DNA of 64,000 bases, from contig CM060733.1 in the NCBI GenBank assembly GCA_030704615.1, positions 12,648,001-12,712,000 on the forward strand, written 5' to 3'. The position numbers were made by a program, and so were the translations under genes. Positions 58,000 through 64,000 of the stretch are shown here, piece by piece. The notes under the pieces were generated by a model that saw nothing but the letters and a program-made list of their open reading frames with translations, was not told where the DNA came from and did no database searches. The stretch is from Takakia lepidozioides (taxonomy: Eukaryota; Streptophyta; Takakiopsida; Takakiales; Takakiaceae). Every line of letters begins with the position of its first letter. The stretch's first letter is position 1.

Positions 58000-60930
58000 C
58001 ATCATTGCTCATAGGTCTCCAAAGCCTCCATCCGCGCCCTTGCTATGCATATCCTGCAATCATCGCACTCCACGACACCACATCTCGTTCAGCCATACTG
58101 TCAAACACTTCCTTTGCATCCTCGATGCACCCACATTTGGCATACATGCAGTCCACCAGGGCAGTGTTCAGAATGACATTGGGTACAATTCCAGATTTGA
58201 CGATGTCACCATGGGCCTCTTTCCATTTTCCAGAGCTCCCAGGCTTGCACATGCATTACAAACAAATGTGATGTGGTTGGGCTTCACCCCTTCACGTAGC
58301 AGTTGCTCATAGGTCTCCAAAGCATTCCTACCACACCCATGTTAAATCCTGCCAACATTATATTCAACGTGATCAAAGTTCGTTGAGGCATTCTGTTGAA
58401 CACTCGATGTGCATTCATGATGCTCCTGCACTTAACATACATGTTCACAATGGGGTTGAGGAGAAAAACACTTGGTGTGAATCCACTTTGGATAATGTGA
58501 CTGAAATGCTCCTTGGTTTAAAGGTTGTAGAGCCTCTTTCAGTCTGCCTGCCTCACAAAGCATCTTCACATGCCCAGAAGAGCAAGAAGAGGCATTATGG
58601 ACTCCCTCTCTTGATCCTCTTTTAGAAGTTGTGGTATGGTTGAGGTGCCTAATTTAGATCAGGGCTGCCAGGCCTGCAATGCACACAAACATGATGTGGC
58701 CGGGCTGAACCCCTTCCCCCATCATTTGCTCATAGGTCTCCAAAGCCTCCATCCCACGTCCCTGTTGTGCATACCCTGCAAGCATCGCACTCCACGACAC
58801 CACATCTCGTTCAGCCATAGTGTTGAACACTCCCTTTGCATCCCCGATGCACCCACATTTTGCCTACATGTCCACTAGGGTATTGTTCAAAATGACATTT
58901 GGTACAATTCCAGCTCTGAAGGTGTCACCACGGACCTCCTTCCCCTTTTCCAGAGTTGCCAGGGCAGTGTCTCGAATGACATTAGGTACAATTCCAGCTT
59001 TGATGATATCCCCATGCACCTATTTGCCCTTCTCCAGGGCTGCCAGGCCTACAATGCATACAAACATGATGTGGCCGGGCTGAACCCCTTCCCCCATCAT
59101 TTGCTCATAGGTCTCCAAAGCCTCCATCCCACGTCCCTGCTATGCATACCCTGCAAGCATCGCACTCCACGACACCACATCTCGTTCAGCCATAGTGTTG
59201 AACACTCCCTTTGCATCCCCGATGCACCCACATTTTGCCTACATATCCACTAGGGTATTGTTCAAAATGACATTTGGTACAATTCCAGCTCTGAAGGTGT
59301 CACCATGGACCTCCTTCCCCTTTTCCAGAGCTGCTAGGACAGTGTTTCGAATGACATTAGGTACAATTCCAGCTTTGATGATATCCCCATGCACCTCTTT
59401 GCCCTTCTCCAGGGCTGCCAGGCTTGCAATGCATACAAACATGATGTGGCCGGGCTGGACCCCTTCCCCCTTCAGTTGCTCATAGGTCTCCAAAGCCTCC
59501 ATCCCACGTCCCTGCTGTGCATACCCTGTAAGCATCGCACTCCACGACACCACATCTCGTTTAACCATAGTGTTGAACACTCCCTTTGCATCCCCGATGC
59601 ACCCACATTTTGCATACATGTCCACTAGGGTATTGTTTAGAATGACATTTGGTACAATTCTAGCTCTGAAGATGTCACCACGGACCTCCTTCCCTTTTTC
59701 CAGAGCTGCCAGGGCAGTGTATGGAATGACATTAGGTACAATTCCAGCTTTGATGATATCCCCATGCACCTCTTTACCCTTCTCCAGGGCTGCCAGGCCT
59801 ACAATGCATACAAACATGATGTGGCTGGGCTGGACCCCTTCCCCCATCATTTGCTCATAGGTCTCCAAAGCCTCCATCCCACGTCCCTGCTGTGCATACC
59901 CTGTAAGCATCGCACTCCACGACACCACATCTCGTTCAGCCATAGTGTTGAACACTCCCTTTGCATCCCCGATGCACCCACATTTTGCCTACATATCCAC
60001 TAGGGTATTGTTCAAAATGACATTTGGTACAATTCCAGCTCTGAAGGTGTCACCATGGACCTCCTTCCCTTTTTCCAGAGCTGCCAGGGCAGTACAATTC
60101 CAGCTTTGATGATATCCCCATGCACCTCTTTGCCCTTCTCCAGGGCTGCCAGGCTTGCAATGCATACAAACATGATGTGGCCGGGCTGGACCCCTTCCCC
60201 CATCAGTTGCTCATAGTCTCCAAAGCCTCTATCCCATGTCCCTGCTTTGCATACCCTGCAAGCATCGCACTCCACGACACCACATTTCGTTCAGCCATAG
60301 TGTTGAACACTCCATTTGCATCCTCAATGCACCCACATTTTGCATACATGTCCACTAGGGTATTGTTCAAAATGACATTTGGTACAATTCCAGCTCTGAA
60401 GGTGTCACCATGGAACTGCCAGGGCAGTGTTTCGAATGACATTAGGTACAATTCCAGCTTTGATGATATCCCCATGCACCTCTTTGCCCTTCTCCAGGGC
60501 TGCCAGGCCTGCAATGCATACAAACATAATGTGGCCGGGCTGAACCCCTTCCCCCATCATTTGCTCATAGGTCTCCAAAGCCTCCATCCCACGTCCCTGC
60601 TGTGCATACCCTGCAAGCATCGCACTCCACGACACCACATCTCGTTCAGCCATAGTGTTGAACACTCCCTTTGCATCCCCGATGCACCCACATTTTGCAT
60701 ATATGTCCACTAGGGTATTGTTTAGAATGACATTTGGTACAATTCCAGCTCTGAAGATGTCACCACGGACCTCCTTCCCCTTTTCCAGAGCTGCCAGGGC
60801 AGTGTTTAGAATGACATTAGGTACAATTCCAGCTTTGATGATATCCCCATGCACCTCTTTGCCCTTCTCAAGGGTTGCCAGGCTTGCACAAGCATTGCAA
60901 TGCACACAAACATGATGTGAGAGGGCAAAA
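58000..60930 (-). pseudogene. PPR fragment array amplified in ~375-bp units, CACTA element B
   Basis: The repeated landmark (GGGACGTGGGATGGAGGC on the minus strand) occurs near 58748, 59124, 59500, 59875, 60227 and 60583, giving units of about 375 bp and two shortened ones. Each unit reads LAALEKGKEVHGDIIKAGIV, NTALAALEKGKEVRGDI, LVDMYAKCGCIGDAKGVFN, AERDVVSWSAMLAGYAQQGR and EALETYEQMMGEGVQP. The KGKEV segment is therefore duplicated within the unit. Some units carry TAG in place of the Tyr codon of DMYAKC (for example near 58862, 59237 and 59987). The longest open stretch is 238 codons (59239-59955). It is related to PLS-type PPR proteins, and no complete gene is visible. The region 58000-58270 is a more diverged fragment. 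Confidence 0.85.
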
Positions 60931-62175
60931 CAGGTTGAAATAGGTCAAAGAAGAAGATGCCCTCACCACATTGTCCTTGAGGTTGTGTCATGACTTGACC
61001 GACCATCAACCCAAAATGACCTCTTGTGTGTGCTGCTTGTGTTTGTAGTCAGGTAATGTCGGATTGGTCTGTGAGATCGAACCACCACGGTGTAGTTGAG
61101 TAGGCAGAGATTGAAACACGGCCTGCTATGACCAAGCTAACTCTCCCAAGAATGGCAAGCTTGCAAGAATGTTGCGAGCTTCTCCTCGTCTCATCTCCTC
61201 CTCCTCTCCTCCTTCCTGCATCATTTGCTCAACGCCTCCATCCCACGCCCCTGCATATCCTGCGATCATCGCGTTCCATCCCTCGGCTACATGGTGTGGT
61301 GCAGGGAACCAAAAAAAAGGCCAAGTCCCAGCCCTCCTCTGTGTTCAAGATTACCCTAGTGGGCAACCTTATTAGCAACTTTTTGACTTTTTAATCTTTT
61401 GCACTTTGATTCATTCTAGGTCAGAGGCTAAAGTCCTGCTATCAGACTTGTCTAGAAAACCAAAACACCACGTAGACAAACATTTGATAATGGTAATAAG
61501 ATATATTACCATTGGGCTGGTTTGAACACTTGTTAGTAAATTTAGGTTAGGATTTTTAGGTTAGGATTTTTTCAAAATATTCTGGGTTTTTCTTTGATGT
61601 GTGAGATGACAAAGTCCAAGCATGTCACATAAACAAGGAGTTCAACGTAAGGATGATGCAAGTGATTTGTGGCAAAAAGTGTAAATCATGCCTATGCCTA
61701 TTTGTCCTAGTTGTGTCATAGGTTGCAACGGAATGGGGCCACCTTTGAATGCGATCCCCATGCTCATTTCACCAAGGGCATTATAGACTTCATAATGTAG
61801 AGATTGACAATGGGGTGTATTCTTCACTTGCTAGTACCATCGTGCAGATTTCTAAACATGAACATGAAGTTCATAATCATTTTCCAAGGGCATCATTCTC
61901 AAACTCCCCATACACCACAATCAGTGGAAATAATTGTATGTTCCCATTTCACACAGGTGTGTAACATGCCATGTAAACTAAGCCAACCCCTGCCACGGTC
62001 ATGGCTGTTTTCACACCGTTCTTGCCTGGGGTGTGGACCACATGTGAGACACCCCACAGTTAGGGCATATTTAGACCCACACCTTGGCTCAGTGTACAGA
62101 CCCGTGATAAAAGCCGTGGAATGTGCCAGGTGTGAGATGGCAGAGCCGTGGAAAAAGCCGGTTTCTCTTTTAGTG

Positions 62176-62178
62176 TGT
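62176..62178. other. target-site duplication, right copy (TGT) of CACTA element B
   Basis: TGT follows the right terminus. Only four bases (GCAG) separate it from the exon that begins at 62183. Confidence 0.85.
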
Positions 62179-62182
62179 GCAG

Positions 62183-63317
62183 ACATTGGTGTTTGAGGCA
62201 TATTGTTTTGTGAAGAGAGGGTCTACGTTCAAATTCCGCAACGACGGTCGTCTTGTTGATGCCGCTGTGAACCCTGTTACCTACGATGTCCTCTACAACT
62301 ATGTGCCCCACTCCAGTATGCCGAAGGACACAAAGACAGGCAAACCGTGGCGGTACAGCCGGACCCGGAGCCTGCTTTCATCCAAACCCTCATGGAGACG
62401 TGCTCGGATGTCCAAGGGCAGATTCTTGACCTCACATGTGGCACGAGTAAGCCTTCACGTGCACATTTTGTCCCCTGGCCCGATTGCAATTGTATGCCGC
62501 ATGCTACTAACCGCCCGCTTTGTCCCTCAGGTGCTTCAATGTGGGCAGGGACGTTGTCCGATAGGCATGTCTTCGCCTTCGAGCCAGATACTGCCCTCCA
62601 CAACTCCGAACTTGCAAAGATTGAACGTCTGCCGAAAGAGGAAGAGGCATCCTTGGAGGATGAGGAAGAATCCGACAAGGAGCAGGGGGAGGTACAAGTT
62701 GGGATCGAGACCGAGGAGCCCCCGGTTTACGAGTGAGTGGTTGCATTGTAAGTTGCCTCCTGATTTTGTGAGGCACCTCCCTTCGCTCTCTTATTTCATT
62801 GAAAGACCTTTTTTTGCTTCTGCTGATATTGACATTTTTAAAGTGGATTTGTTCTTACTGCAGGATGTCAAGTACTGCAAGAGGGACGTCTACACCGCAG
62901 TTCATGGGCAGGAGGAACGTGCCTTTTTTTGCCAGGGGGGATTTCATGCCTAGTCCAGAAAGGGACTACATCCTTCCTACTTATGCTGCCCGGCTTGCTT
63001 CGGTGTCCATTAGGAGGTCTTCCAAACCTAGTTGTGTACAACAGATTTTAGACGAGGCAAGCCTCAAGAAAATGAAGATGAGGGAGGAGGCAACAGCTAT
63101 TAGAGCCCGTCAGGCTCGTAGATTTGTCTTGGATTCTGCTGAGGAAAGTGGGGGAGAAGAGGCAGAAGATTCCCAGGAGGTGAGGTGGACAGTCCCCCAA
63201 GGAGAGGACGGAATTTTTGAGAGGCATAGTGGAACTGATGCATCACAGAGCTCGGAGGATGGGGGGGATGAGGGGGATGAGGAGGAAGGCAGGGCAAGTT
63301 CCTCGGAGGGTGTATGA
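62183..63317 (+). pseudogene. C-terminal methyltransferase-like part of the ParB/methyltransferase-like gene
   Basis: Exons 62183-62446, 62531-62732 and 62864-63317. The first reads FEAYCFVKRGSTFKFRNDGR, then VNPVTYDVLYNYVP, and after a one-base loss near 62350, PDPEPAFIQTLMET and GQILDLTCGT. The next begins SASMWAGTLSDRHVFAFEPD. The order resembles motifs X and I of beta-class N6/N4 DNA methyltransferases: a Pro-x-x-Leu helix, then a D-x-x-CGSG-type AdoMet loop, a GR-like turn and an acidic strand end. The last exon (MSSTARGTSTPQFMGRRNVP) ends in an acidic Ser-rich tail and a TGA at 63315-63317. Splice phases at the last two junctions match. Function is inferred, and this copy is broken. Confidence 0.5.
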
Positions 63318-64000
63318 GAGTAGTGCCCATTCCGGCTATGACAGTTACGACACACTTGTATGATGTGGCTTGCCACAAAATTTGCAATAAAATGTTGCAT
63401 TTCATTTCTATGACGAGTCCACTGGTGCCAAATTCCAACTTGATATGACCCTATTTCCGTGCCTCCTAACCCTATTTCCGTGGACACACAATGGTCCGCT
63501 CATGTTTTTTTTTTTTTTTTTTTTTTTTTTCCCGCTCATGCTCATGCCGCTCATGAAATAGCAACCCCCGGCTGAAGCACCCTTGAGTACCCAAGGCACT
63601 CAAGGAGGCGGAGGCGCTCACTAGGTGGAGCCCCGCACACCGGGTTGCGGTGGGGTGGGTCCACGAGGGGTGGTGGTAGCTTAGTGGGTCTTAGTGGGTC
63701 TTAGTGGGGGTGGCATAGGACTCACCATGGGGCGGAGACCTTGTGGTGGGAGTCATGGGGAGTCTTGGGACTCATCACGGTCCAATGGGGCTGTGGTGGG
63801 TGGGCCAAGACTCACCGCGACTCATCACCGGGAATCGAGGGTCTTCGTGGTGGTTCGCCATAAAAATGGCATGGTTGTTTGTGAAACCCCCGCGGACAAT
63901 CACAGAAGTATATATAGGGAGTAGTAACCCCGAGAACGGTGCAAGCCCGTTGGTGACCAAAAACTAGTGAGTAAGCGAGCGAGCCGGAAAGCGACCAAGG
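63318..64000. other. terminal region: poly-T insert and a TATA-bearing, LTR-like sequence
   Basis: This contains the 3' end of the previous gene and a pure T26 run (63505-63530) flanked by the direct repeat CCGCTCATG (63496-63504 and 63532-63540). A GT-rich stretch follows, with AGTGGGTCTT repeats near 63680-63710. TATATATA at 63909-63916 is followed by a GGGAGTAGTAACCCC context. The end looks like an LTR promoter region, but the window stops before a primer-binding site could be seen. Confidence 0.4.
63909..63916 (+). promoter_or_regulatory. TATA box candidate
   Basis: A perfect TATATATA follows a GT-rich, G/C-balanced stretch with no coding potential. About 80 bases remain downstream in the window, so the transcript it would drive cannot be named. 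Confidence 0.35.

Larger units (their letters stand above)
56604..62175. mobile_element. CACTA-type transposon with amplified PPR cargo (element B)
   Basis: The left end is CACTAGAAGAGAAACCGG followed by CTTTTTCCATGG. The right end is the reverse complement with two mismatches over 30 bases, ending TAGTG at 62171-62175. It is flanked by TGT on both sides. Subterminal copies of TTTTTCCACGG-like motifs, typical of CACTA elements, fill about 56625-56910 and 62095-62160. The 5,572-bp element has no recognisable transposase. Its cargo is two partial copies of the 545-bp unit (57281-57970, minus) and a PPR fragment array (58000-60930, minus), with a shared flank to about 61290. It sits in the intron 56524-62182 of the ParB/methyltransferase-like gene. 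Confidence 0.9.

Noticed and set aside
58636-60915. Repeated plus-strand frames of 79-96 codons (for example 58636-58878 and 59014-59253)
   Set aside because: They are antisense to the PPR units; their repetition reflects the 375-bp array, not a separate gene family.
58640-60930. CRISPR-like regular spacing
   Set aside because: The repeat units are about 375 bp, coding-derived and lack spacer-repeat alternation; this is a eukaryotic PPR array.

Overview
This is plant nuclear DNA. Every conserved gene is eukaryotic, has GT-AG introns and belongs to a land-plant family: plastocyanin, a RanBP2-type zinc-finger protein of the organelle OZ type, ESCRT-I VPS37, a peptidase M50B-like membrane protein, a PC-esterase and a BRAP2/BRIZ ubiquitin ligase. 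The style of the PPR repeats and of the transposon-related families suggests a seed-free plant (fern, lycophyte or bryophyte). That last step is inference from recollection, not a search result.

The left two thirds (1-39 kb) is the host gene block. In order: plastocyanin 3' end (+, 1-226); an orphan terminal exon (-, 2504-2657); the RanBP2 zinc-finger gene (+, 4253-7671); VPS37 (+, 9871-14070); the M50B-like gene (-, 15159-19226); a PC-esterase gene with a filamin-like domain (-, 22438-24938); and BRAP2/BRIZ (-, 28798-38949, 12 exons). Reading frames join cleanly across nearly all proposed splice junctions. Introns and spacers carry tRNA-like SINEs, a MITE, a decayed full-length LINE (30.3-35.2 kb, antisense in a BRAP2 intron) and rearranged pieces of the same LINE family in VPS37 intron 1.

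The right third (39-64 kb) is nested repeat territory. It holds a decayed Mutator-like transposase gene with a SWIM finger (40.2-43.6 kb). Two CACTA-type elements follow, each with matching terminal inverted repeats and a 3-bp target duplication (44131-50556 and 56604-62175). Between and around them lies a broken multi-exon gene (51593-63317). It appears to join a ParB-like domain to a bacterial-type DNA N-methyltransferase fold and is the most unusual item here.

The two CACTA elements have different termini but carry the same kind of cargo, a PPR-gene fragment array with shared flanks, in opposite orientation. In the second element the PPR part has been amplified into units of about 375 bp. 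An intron of the ParB/methyltransferase gene is filled by a 146-bp tandem repeat whose unit contains inverted segments. No rRNA, tRNA gene or CRISPR array was seen.
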